Assembly: GCA_029718625.1 (NCBI GenBank)
Contig: CM056377.1
Location: 113,210,342-113,274,341, forward strand
Reading direction: 5' to 3'
Source: Synaphobranchus kaupii
Taxonomy: Eukaryota; Chordata; Actinopteri; Anguilliformes; Synaphobranchidae
DNA: 64,000 nucleotides
Shown one piece after another: positions 42,467 through 48,739 of the stretch. Each line of letters opens with the position of its first letter. The stretch's first letter is position 1. Both the position numbers and the translations under genes were made by a program. The notes below the pieces were generated by a model. It did not search any database. It was given only the letters and a program-made list of their open reading frames with translations, and was not told the origin of the DNA.

Positions 42467-42526
<60 letters not shown>

Positions 42527-43245
42527 ATTAGCCTAGATTAATACTTTAATTAACTGTAATGGAACCTGAGTCCCATTGTTTCACACACTTTCGGGGAGAA
42601 TTTTTGCGAAGAGATTAATAAAAGTTAAACGTTACAAGCAATAGGATAACCTAACGTAGATGTAACAACGATAACAACTTTACTTGCCTCTCAAAGTAAT
42701 TTTGAGAACGACGAACTGGATTGCTTAGCCTTACAGTTGCTCCCTTTGATTCTGGCTTTCGAACGAGTTTTCTGGATGTCCCACGCCTGAAGTGGGGAAC
42801 AACATCAGAGTAACGTTATTCAAGGTTAGCCAACTCTTAATTCTACAACTGGAAAGGGGGAATTGCAATAACGTTAGACAGTGAAACAACCAAAACTAAA
42901 AGTTAATACCGACACGAAACTATAAGTTAAGTAGCTAACGTTATATAAATCCACATAAAAAACTGAAGTTAATTTCATATGAATGCAATGACGTCTAGGT
43001 AAATTAAGCAGTTAGCTAGCTAAGTTAGCTAACCAGCTGTCTTCGTTTAACTTAACAAGTTAAGTCCGATTTGTAAAGTGAGGACAGCATCAACGTTACC
43101 TTTTTGTCTTCGTTGTGTCTGATTGCATTTCCTTCTTTTCGTGTGATCCGCTGCGCCTATTTGGTGGGATTCTTATATTCGTTTGCTGAACTTTTTCCAA
43201 GCCCATTCTGAAACTGGCCAAGGCTTGACCGCGTCCTGTAGCCAT
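26894..43245 (-). CDS. fbxo15: F-box only protein 15, complete, 10 exons
   Basis: Putative substrate-recognition subunit of an SCF (SKP1-CUL1-F-box) ubiquitin ligase. Coding exons in order: 43245-43100, 42786-42688, 38562-38458, 37357-37118, 32113-31913, 31817-31694, 31448-31366, 29867-29722, 28028-27904 and 27163-26894. All phases agree and give 1539 nt, that is 512 residues plus stop. The F-box begins at about residue 83 ([19 protein letters not shown]). Later blocks align with recalled mammalian FBXO15: [39 protein letters not shown] and the C-terminus [17 protein letters not shown]. Nine introns are GT-AG or, for intron 2, apparently GC-AG. Introns are loaded with transposons but no exon is broken. 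In mouse, Fbxo15 is an Oct4 target in embryonic stem cells. Assignment is confident; substrates are unknown. Confidence 0.96.
27468..27662. mobile_element. Short MITE in fbxo15 intron 9
   Basis: The ends ACATTTACATGCACAGC and, on the other strand, GGCCACGTTTACATGCACACC form imperfect inverted repeats. AT-rich sequence rich in TTATTCCGA-like motifs lies between. No coding capacity. Target duplication not resolved. Confidence 0.6.
27904..28028 (-). CDS. fbxo15: fbxo15 coding exon 9
   Basis: Residues 382-423. It has [20 protein letters not shown] and SLPWRTDG, matching HLKNNREHLPLIGKVGLSWKT. The acceptor is CTCTAG|ATG and the donor TCCAG|GTAACT. Confidence 0.95.
28082..28299. repeat. SINE-like repeat, copy 2
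   Basis: Diverged copy in fbxo15 intron 8: CAGCATTTAGCAGTCGC, then ATCCAGAGGGACTTAC, ACTCAAGGGAACAACTGCAG and the CTAACCATTACACC tail block. Confidence 0.7.
28496..29062. repeat. 32-bp tandem array in fbxo15 intron 8
   Basis: About 17-18 copies of a 32-bp unit with core CTAAAAGTAACATACACACA and ACC(A/G)CACAACAG. A/G alternates at one site, and AGCT/AATT variants and several shorter units occur, so phase drifts. It lies between exons 9 and 8 and is spliced out. Confidence 0.95.
29546..29560. repeat. Poly-G tract
   Basis: An uninterrupted G run in fbxo15 intron 8 (C in the transcript). Potential quadruplex or i-motif DNA; otherwise unremarkable. Confidence 0.85.
29722..29867 (-). CDS. fbxo15: fbxo15 coding exon 8
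   Basis: Residues 333-381 plus one base. It has [19 protein letters not shown], matching LDDSPEYGLHGYQLHVDL. The acceptor is TGCTAG|CCC and the donor GACAG|GTAAAC. Confidence 0.95.
31366..31448 (-). CDS. fbxo15: fbxo15 coding exon 7
   Basis: Residues 306-332 plus two bases: [20 protein letters not shown], almost identical to the human block FVMANLHFHHLVERS. The acceptor is TTTTCAG|GGA and the donor TTATG|GTGAGC. Confidence 0.95.
31694..31817 (-). CDS. fbxo15: fbxo15 coding exon 6
   Basis: Residues 264-305. It includes WRSLIAKHD and [13 protein letters not shown], matching WHSLIAKYN and CLHPGLLVGVW. The intron before it is only 95 bp. The acceptor is CATAG|GCC and the donor GGAGG|GTATGG. Confidence 0.95.
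31913..32113 (-). CDS. fbxo15: fbxo15 coding exon 5
   Basis: Residues 197-263 plus two bases. It includes [15 protein letters not shown] and [11 protein letters not shown], aligned with NDTSVTVIWYGKNWP in the human protein. The acceptor is TTTCAG|GGA and the donor CAACAA|GTATGT. Confidence 0.95.
32418..32757. repeat. Retroposon-like fragments, LINE/SINE 3' tail
   Basis: AATTGTATTTGTTTAGCGC (about 32428) and the tail GTGCTATATAAATAAAA followed by TTATTA repeats (about 32706-32757) resemble 3' ends of fish LINE/SINE families. They lie in fbxo15 intron 4. Family not determined. Confidence 0.5.
32770..33307 (+). mobile_element. Internally deleted Tc1-type element
   Basis: The ends CACTGTCTGGCCAAAAAAAA and its inverted partner (GGCCAGGCAGCG) are flanked by TA at 32768-32769 and 33308-33309. 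Only 538 bp remain. The plus-strand frame at 32798-33079 keeps part of the DDE domain ([22 protein letters not shown]), then breaks just before the glutamate motif. The DNA-binding half is deleted. Confidence 0.88.
33308..34174. other. fbxo15 intron 4 segment with unassigned frame
   Basis: Intron DNA between two Tc1 elements. A minus-strand frame (34029-33772, 85 residues, e.g. [19 protein letters not shown]) has protein-like composition and ends in a stop. I do not recognise it. Exons 4 and 5 of fbxo15 join perfectly without it, so it is not a required fbxo15 exon. Confidence 0.35.
34175..35284 (+). mobile_element. Decayed Tc1-type element
   Basis: The ends CAGTCAACGCCAGAATTATT and its inverted partner are flanked by TA at 34173-34174 and 35285-35286. 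A plus-strand transposase is visible only as pieces: GGSLMVW near 34650, the DPKNT aspartate motif near 34820 and the [14 protein letters not shown] glutamate motif near 34900. Stops and frameshifts are many. A different family from the SB-like copies. Confidence 0.88.
35287..36307. other. fbxo15 intron 4 DNA, nothing recognised
   Basis: No exon of fbxo15 is missing from the phase-consistent model, and no terminal repeats were found here. Confidence 0.45.
36308..36515. mobile_element. Solo Tc1-type end or MITE remnant
   Basis: TATTCAGCCCCCTCAGACTT followed by TTTCATATTTTGTTGTG is the usual form of a Tc1-type terminal repeat. CCAGCCCCTGTGC near 36493 may be the partner end. No coding sequence. 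Confidence 0.5.
36668..36918. mobile_element. 251-bp foldback MITE
   Basis: Left arm (TGGATGGCATTTGAGACCAG onward) and right arm (ending in its complement) pair over about 105 bp with few mismatches, around a ~40-bp centre. It lies in fbxo15 intron 4. Superfamily not determined. Confidence 0.85.
37118..37357 (-). CDS. fbxo15: fbxo15 coding exon 4
   Basis: Residues 118-196 plus two bases. It completes the F-box (AMWYRMF matches the place of IWIGIY in the human protein) and carries EGYWKR and INPYTGLP, both conserved in FBXO15. The acceptor is TTTCAG|CGC and the donor TTGAG|GTCAGC. Confidence 0.95.
37674..38138. mobile_element. 465-bp hAT MITE with 8-bp target duplication
   Basis: Ends CAGGGGTTTTCAAACTTGAT and TTGAAAACCACTG are inverted. 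Perfect 8-bp duplications CTTTAAAC flank it at 37666-37673 and 38139-38146. It is in fbxo15 intron 3. The end sequence is related to the MITE at 11336-11539. Confidence 0.92.
38190..38396. repeat. SINE-like repeat, copy 3 (best preserved)
   Basis: Reads ACATTACAGGCATTTAGCAG, CTCTTATCCAGAGCGACTTA, CTTGCTCAAGGGTACAACGG and ends CTACACTGCCGCCC. It is about 60 bp from exon 3 of fbxo15. Confidence 0.8.
38458..38562 (-). CDS. fbxo15: fbxo15 coding exon 3 (F-box)
   Basis: Residues 82-117. It holds the core of the SKP1-binding F-box: [14 protein letters not shown], then the [17 protein letters not shown] helix. The acceptor is CTTTAG|GATG and the donor AACAA|GTAAGG. Confidence 0.96.
38684..39849. 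mobile_element. 1166-bp palindromic Tc1-type foldback element
   Basis: The whole element is a near-perfect inverted repeat centred at 39266/39267. It begins CAGTGCATCCGGAAAGTATT, ends with the complement and is flanked by TA at 38682-38683 and 39850-39851. The terminal ~230 bp is a Tc1-type terminal repeat. Further inward the arms carry the same 61-residue frame on opposite strands (38953-39138 and 39395-39580); these are symmetric by-products, not genes. No transposase is present, so any movement must have used one supplied in trans. It lies in fbxo15 intron 2. Confidence 0.95.
39861..41538 (-). mobile_element. Tc1 element with mismatched ends
   Basis: The right end CAGTCAAACCGGAAAGTCTG (minus strand) is a Tc1 terminus of the same general family as the neighbouring foldback and is flanked by TA at 41539-41540. 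The left end (ACTCCTCAAAAAAAGTTCGG) does not match it. So the copy is probably chimeric, or one end was replaced by a second Tc1 family. It lies in fbxo15 intron 2 and carries the transposase frame at 40132-41136. Confidence 0.82.
40132..41136 (-). pseudogene. Tc1 transposase, near-complete, one nonsense codon
   Basis: A single reading frame of 335 codons interrupted only by TAG at 40461-40459, where related proteins usually have glutamine. It starts [18 protein letters not shown], with two helix-turn-helix (paired-like) segments and a GRPAKLS hook. Then come [13 protein letters not shown] (first catalytic D), [25 protein letters not shown] (second D) and [13 protein letters not shown] (E), giving DD34E order. 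The C-terminus departs from the usual family ending, in line with the chimeric left end. The most intact transposase in the window. Confidence 0.93.
41547..42470 (-). mobile_element. Tc1-type element keeping only the DNA-binding domain
   Basis: Long inverted terminal repeats of about 220-240 bp start CAGATCCTTTCCAAAAAATT and end with the complement. TA lies at 41545-41546, and a (TA)n tract follows the right end. The 924-bp element carries a frame for the N-terminal DNA-binding part of a Tc1 transposase and nothing of the DDE domain. Confidence 0.92.
41731..42153 (-). CDS. Truncated Tc1 protein: paired-like DNA-binding domain only
   Basis: 140 residues from ATG 42153. [20 protein letters not shown] and the [18 protein letters not shown] helix-turn-helix form the first subdomain. 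[19 protein letters not shown] and the second helix-turn-helix ([14 protein letters not shown]) form the rest. The last ~20 residues are encoded by the terminal repeat. No catalytic D or E follows. It could be a deletion derivative; if expressed it could bind Tc1 ends without cutting. Expression is unknown. Confidence 0.7.
   Translation of the reverse strand: MGKTADLTIGQKTIIDTLQKMGKPQKVIAKEAGCSQSAVSKHINRKFSGREKCGRRRCTSKRDDRRLQRIVKQRRFQNLAEMQREWTEAGVSASKTTTYRCIRDMGCVRDNCRIPRVKPLHSFSEITEVNADFRHTILIS
42471..42523. repeat. (TA)n microsatellite
   Basis: 53 bp of alternating TA directly after the Tc1-type element. It may be the remainder of the tract into which three Tc1-type elements inserted. 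Confidence 0.95.
42688..42786 (-). CDS. fbxo15: fbxo15 coding exon 2
   Basis: Encodes residues 49-81 plus two bases of codon 82, a basic Arg/Lys-rich linker. The acceptor is CTTCAG|GCG. The donor that keeps frame is AG|GCAAGT, a GC donor. A GT donor four bases downstream would leave the F-box exon out of frame. Confidence 0.82.
43100..43245 (-). CDS. fbxo15: fbxo15 coding exon 1
   Basis: Starts at the ATG in ACCATGGC (good Kozak context) and encodes residues 1-48 plus two bases of codon 49. The start MATGRG equals the start I recall for mammalian FBXO15. The donor is AAG|GTAACG. The segment is basic and probably disordered. Confidence 0.9.
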
Positions 43246-43251
43246 GGTAAC
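43238..43251 (-). promoter_or_regulatory. RFX X-box-like site over fbxo15 start codon
   Basis: GTTACCATGGCTAC on the minus strand matches the 14-bp X-box form GTTGCCATGGCAAC at 12 of 14 positions and spans the ATG. An E-box CACGTG lies at 43254-43259. Both may be chance; no binding evidence. Confidence 0.3.
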
Positions 43252-43774
43252 AACACGTGCTGGCTGGAGATTTTAAGTTTTAAAACACTGTTCCCAAGCG
43301 CTATGCATCGCTTAAGTGGGTATTAACTAAAGTTAATTTGTGCTTATTTTGTAGGCCAATTGCTTTTTATATATATTTTGTACTTTGCAATTATTTACAA
43401 AGAATTGTCGCGATGCTGCTAACTAGCGACGCACATATCATTTTCCTCGCGGAGATATGCTTTTTCTAAATGAAACGATATGCTTTTTCTAAATGTTATG
43501 CTCGTAGACCATGTTCACTCATCACTTTTATACCATTTAGGTATGCTAGTTATCCCGCTAACTAAACTAGCATATCTAAGTCAACAACCAGAGTTACGTA
43601 ATGCAAGCTCACCAACCTGCGAATGAACATGAACATTGCTCAATATTGCTGTTCACCTACCCAATGAATATACTGCCACCCTCAGGTTTGGCATACTTAT
43701 AACTATGCTTTGGACTGGCTTCTCCGTTCCGTTGACATTGGTGTAGCCGATATATGCTACTGTAGGTCCCATAG
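43246..43774. other. fbxo15 5' region
   Basis: Contains the unplaced fbxo15 5' UTR and promoter. No TATA box was found at a typical distance. Two short direct copies of GATATGCTTTTTCTAAATG lie at about 43454-43497. Confidence 0.45.
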
Positions 43775-44528
43775 TAGTGATGGGCATTCCGGCTCTTTTC
43801 AGTGAGTCAGATCATTTGGCTCAGCTCACCAATAAGAGGCGGCTCTTTCGGCTCCCAAACGGCTCTTCATTCAGTAGCATTTCCGGTTTTTCAAAATCGG
43901 CCAAAGTTAGCGATATTTTGACCTATGATTGGTGTTTGTGCACATCTATCACTTAAATTGTTCAAAGGAATCTTACTCTACCTTCTAATTACCAAAATAA
44001 CATTATTTTGCATTTTGTTTGTGATGAAAACTATTTAAATAAATGTAAAAACAGTAAGACGCTATTACACGTGTGCATTGAAAGTAGGGCATTTTTATGT
44101 CTTGAAATAAATTGCACAATAAACACAGTGCGTAGTTGAACATTTCAAAACAAAAGAGACACTCATATAATAGAACATAATATTGCGTCATAACAAAGAA
44201 AAATGAATAAATGCATAAAAAAATAAATGAGCAAAACTGCAGCATCAGAACAATTAAACTGCCCAACAATTAAACTGGTTTTTAAATTATTATTAATGTT
44301 ATTTTCTTATAGTGGTTTTATTCATTTTTGGCCTAAAAAATTATTCTCTGTGATTACAGATGGAACTTGAAGAAAAAAAACGAATAAAAGTTCCACCAAG
44401 ACCACAAGCACTTGTCTTGTGTTAATTTACAAAACAAATCGGCTCTTCAGATATGCGAGCCGGCTCCCAACGTTCACCTAAAAGAGCCGGCTCAAAGAGC
44501 CGACTCGTTCGCGAACGACACACCACTA
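43775..44528. mobile_element. 754-bp non-autonomous hAT element
   Basis: Ends TAGTGATGGGC and, on the other strand, TAGTGGTGTGTCG are flanked by perfect 8-bp duplications TCCCATAG at 43767-43774 and 44529-44536. Subterminal GGCTCTTT/GAGCCG motifs repeat many times near both ends, as hAT transposase binding arrays do. The frame at 44003-44269 is not a transposase. Confidence 0.94.
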
Positions 44529-44536
44529 TCCCATAG

Positions 44537-45563
44537 TAACTTAGCAATAGCGTCTGAATATCGATAGCACTTAAGTCTGAACCTAGTTATCTGTAACCCG
44601 CGCATCATACATCATTTAACATTACGATGGTTCTTGTAATGTTATTTGTAAACATAACTTATATGTGATTATTAATCAGACAAATTTTCACCATAGTGGG
44701 TCTCATAAATAGCCGACCTTAACATAGGTGAGCTGAGCTCATGCGGTGAGGAGGTATGTGGTTTGGTTTGGAAGGCACTAAGACCTCTTTTTCTACATTC
44801 AGCAGAGAGGCTCTAGTTCTGCGCACGGCATCCCATTAGTTAGGCATCTTTTTTCCCTTGCCGGTAGGTAAGCCTTCATGCATTCATGTGCTCTGAAATG
44901 AGTTAAGTCAGGTTACACAGTGATGGCAGCTATGCCCTGCTGTGCCAACCTACTGCATCCACTCTGACGGCACGTCATAGCCTACCATTGATTTGATTTT
45001 GTTGCCTATCCTCCTGTGCTAAGTAATGATCTGAGTTGAGTGCTCTATTATTTGTGTGCAATGATGAACGGGAATAGCTATAACATAACCCCTGAAAAAT
45101 AACCTTAACGTAGACTATCCTATTTTATTATTTAAAAAAATATAGCCTCGTGAAACATACAGAAACAGCCTAATGAATCGTAGCAAATGCAAAAAACAGA
45201 GCACAATAACCCCAATGAATGATGTCCTTTGCATACTTGAAAAAGCTTGCACAATAATTTATATTCTGCCTAGCGGGGTTTTGCAGTAAATTGAAGCAAT
45301 CATAGGTGTAGCCTACCAAGGAAATACAAGTGAAGATGATGAAGACTACTACACCCATAAACTCAAGTTTTAAACGAAACAACTATCCTGATATGCATGC
45401 TTAGCGTGCATCCTCTAATTGTTCACATTTTCTCTGTGTTGATGAAACAGTCTCCGTGTAATTATGCATTCAGCTCAGAATGTGTTTTATATTATTTTTT
45501 GCACGTGACTTGGCATCACTTGAAATTGTTTTTAAGTAGGCTACTGTACCGTAGCACTCTCGT
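44537..45563. other. Intergenic DNA, nothing recognised
   Basis: Between the hAT element and the DIRS element. No exon or terminal repeat was recognised. Confidence 0.45.
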
Positions 45564-45723
45564 GTTCTATTTCGTTCCTAAGACCATTAGGGTCGTCAAT
45601 ATGGATGGCCTTCTGGGGCCAGATGCGTCGAGACTTTTATACCAGAATTTGTCATGGTACATGACCTCCGCATAGTCATTATTCCTCCCATAAAAAGGGG
45701 AGCGTCACTGCAGACATCCTATT

Positions 45724-46239
45724 AAGGGCGAAGCAGAAGAGAGGAGGTAGTTATATCGAGATTAAGATTTGACCACACTGGTTTAAATAACACTTTATTT
45801 TTATTGGGTAAAGTAAATTCACATGTTTGTACACATTGTAATATAACTGAAAACACTGAACATGTAATAATGCATTGTATCAAATATAAAGAAGAAAGGG
45901 AGCGTTTGCAACAAAGGGTAAGAGAGGTTGGACGAGGTTGGGATTTGGAAGGGATACTAGGAACAAATGGAGATAAGGTGTGGGAAGTACAGAGAGGGAT
46001 AATAGAGTTCTTAATAGGCTCAGGATTGTTTAATAGAATATAGAATTTTACTTTACACTTATAATTTTATTTATTAACTTAATTTAATATCATAGAATAA
46101 AGAAAATAATGATATTATTTATCCTTTTTTTCTTTTTTTCTTTTTCTCTGGAATCCTGTTCTACATACTCCGGTACGGTAGGTGGCGGTATGCACCTAAA
46201 GTTGGTATTGCAATCCGCCAAAAAACACAAAGAAGAAGA
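45724..46239 (+). mobile_element. 5'-truncated LINE 3' end nested in DIRS
   Basis: 516 bp flanked by a perfect 12-bp target duplication AGACATCCTATT (45712-45723 and 46240-46251). The frame at 45804-46043 is the end of a non-LTR retrotransposon ORF2 with a C-x2-C-x7-H-x4-C zinc knuckle. The 3' end has GGTGGCGGTATGCACC and an AAGAAGAAGAAG tail, known from fish non-LTR elements. Removing it rejoins the DIRS left repeat, so it inserted later. Confidence 0.93.
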
Positions 46240-46588
46240 AGACATCCTATTCAATTTTCTCGCCAATGCATTTTCTTTGAGACTTGAGGCTGTATCCTGT
46301 GTGAGATCCCACAGCGTCTTGTGACTTCGGTCGGGGGTGTCGATTTTTATCGTTCAAACACGATTCTTATCGTACCCCAAAGGCGAGGATAAGCACTTAC
46401 GAGCGGCATCCGCGAATAGCCCGGCTATTTCGCACGGGTATCAGCTCTTGGATACTGCAGTGGTAGGCATGTGATGCTACCGCATTTACTGCGTTCACTC
46501 TAGCGAAGCAAGTCCCGCGATTAACAGGTTTGTACGCAATAAAGTACAGGTTTGTATCTTTCTGCGATTTCATTGATTGGGTGGGGAG

Positions 46589-47590
46589 AGTGTACCCCAG
46601 TGAGATCTACTACCAAACAATCGGTGAGCTACGGCTCCAGTGATGGATTCTAAGCCGGTACTGGCTGCGCGAGCACACCAGCGAGGTTTTCCAATCGGCT
46701 AGCATTGTGCTACATGGATTGGTTTACAAGGCAGAGTAGCCTACACGTGATTCGCTACACTACCAACTTTCCTTACTAAGAGACCACCCACACGTTCTAT
46801 CGTCTGTGGTTGCTCTTTGTTTTGCTAGCGCATGAGATTTCTGTTGATCGAACCTGGGTCTGGAGAGTGTACCCCAGTAAGTTCTGTTACATTGATTGGC
46901 TTGTAAGGTAAAGGTGCCCGTGATTCACCACACTACCGCAGTGCGATAGCGATTGGTTTATTAGACAGAGTGCACCTGATTCGCTACACTACCTGCCTCA
47001 ACTTCCCTTACTAAAGACCACTGCCATGTTTTATCGTATGCAGGTGCTCTTTATTGTACTAAGGTACTAAATTCTGTTGATCGAACCTGGGCGTGGAGAG
47101 TATTCCCCAGTGAGATCTGCTACCATACAATCGGTGAGCTACGGCTCCGTGATTGATTCTAAGGCGGTACTGGCTGCGGCGGCACACCAGTGAGGCTTCC
47201 CAATCATTTAGCGTTGTGCTATATCGATAGGTTTATAGGACAGAGTGTGCGTGCTTTGCTACACTATCTGCCTCAGCTTACACTACTAAAACCCTCACCA
47301 CATTTTATCGTCGGCGGGTGCTCATTATTTGGCTAAGGCGGGAGCGCCTTGTGCACTGAATGCTGGGGAGCCATGGATTGGTTTTGTACAATCTACGAAC
47401 TATGGCTCCATTGATTAAATTTAAGTCTGTATTGGCTGCGGCGGCACCCCAGTAGGACATTTGGTTGTCCAGATCGAACCTGGTCCTGCGTGTACCCCAG
47501 TGAGATCTGATTTCTTACAATCTACGAGCTGCGGCTCTGGTGACTGATTTTTAAGTCTGTACTGGCCACAGTTGCACCCCAGTAAGACTT
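46589..47590 (+). repeat. Imperfect repeat array in the DIRS leader
   Basis: A block (GTGTACCCCAGTGAGATCT, then GAGCTACGGCTCC, then GTACTGGCTGCG) recurs at about 46589, 47095, 47350 and 47489, with a partial copy near 46864. The TTTTATCGT(C/A) and CGCTACACTAC segments between them recur too. No coding frame runs through. Confidence 0.8.
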
Positions 47591-47718
47591 TTCCAATCGA
47601 TGAGTGCAGTGCTACCTTGATTGCTTCATAAGGCAGAAGTATGCGGGATTCGCTACCTTCTTCCCCTATTTAGGACCACTGCCACGTTTTATCATCTGCG
47701 AGTGCTCATGAGCACCTT

Positions 47719-48673
47719 GTGCACAGGCCTCCCTCGGGCAGAACGCCAACGGCAGTAGAGGTTTTGCCCAAACATAAGGGTACTCCCGCCACCGGGGCCC
47801 CTGCACGAAGAAAGGGCAAGACTGGCAAGGGCGGCAACCTGTACGCGGAAGTTACACAGCTACGTGCGGCAGCACAACAGCTGACTGTGATGGTTTTGAC
47901 GCCCTTTTTGCAGCAGCGTCAAACACCTACTTTAGTCAGAGTCGGCAGACTAATCTGAGAGAGGGTCGAGAGGAGGCTTGAGTTCCACCAACAGTTAAAG
48001 CAGTCGGTTACTCGGCCTCCCTAGAAACCTGCATGGGTTGCAATATGCCTCAGGCTAGCACTTTGGGGACGTCTAAGGTTTCACCGACGGGCCCCTCAAG
48101 GCACGATTGGCTTTGCCAGCATCAATGATTTTCTGGCGGAGGTGAATAAAGGCTGGCCACACCCTGGTATGTATCAGATGGCCAGAGATTGTACGCCACA
48201 ATGCAGGGCAACAGACAATCTACTCTGTAAGGCTTATAGAGCGGCTGCCAAAGCAATGGCTAATGCTCGCGCAGTCGCAGACGATGCTTGATGCAGAGGT
48301 TGATACCTCATTGATCAATGCGTCACTGCAAACGTTTGCGTTTATGACTTGTGAGTTAGGCCGAGTAATGTCCCTGCTCACGGTGACTCGGCGTCAAGTG
48401 TGGTTGGCTCAGTCGCCCCTACCAGATGCCACAAAGAACAAAGAGAACAATCAGAGACCAACCGGTGGTTCCCGGCCAGGTTTTTCACTGAAGACAGGCA
48501 CTGGAAGGGTCTGGAGAAGCATTAAAACCCAGGGAGCGGCAGATGCCCCCTATCAACATTCTGATGTGCGCTGGTCCCAACTAATGGTCAGAAGGGACGC
48601 ACAACCCGTGTATGGCAGGGGAGCTTTTTCGTCATCCGTCCGCCCGTGTACCGGCACCGGACTCACGACATAA
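47719..48673 (+). pseudogene. DIRS gag-like frames
   Basis: Two frames (47719-47958 and 48263-48673) on the same strand. The second carries RRQVWLAQSPLPDATK, a block of the kind seen in fish DIRS first ORFs. Stops between them break the gene. Function in the element would be a structural/nucleic-acid-binding protein. Confidence 0.65.
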
Positions 48674-48739
48674 CCCCGTAGGTCCATCTGGCGGTCAGGC
48701 CGCTGACACCAGCTGGTGAATGGGAAGGCTCTCATGAGA

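Noticed and set aside
42684..42687. GT donor (CAA|GTAAAG) for fbxo15 exon 2
   Set aside because: It ends on a complete codon and puts the following F-box exon out of frame; the GC donor four bases earlier keeps phase.
44003..44269. 88-residue hydrophobic minus frame as a membrane protein
   Set aside because: AT-rich interior of a non-autonomous hAT element, with no start or splice context.
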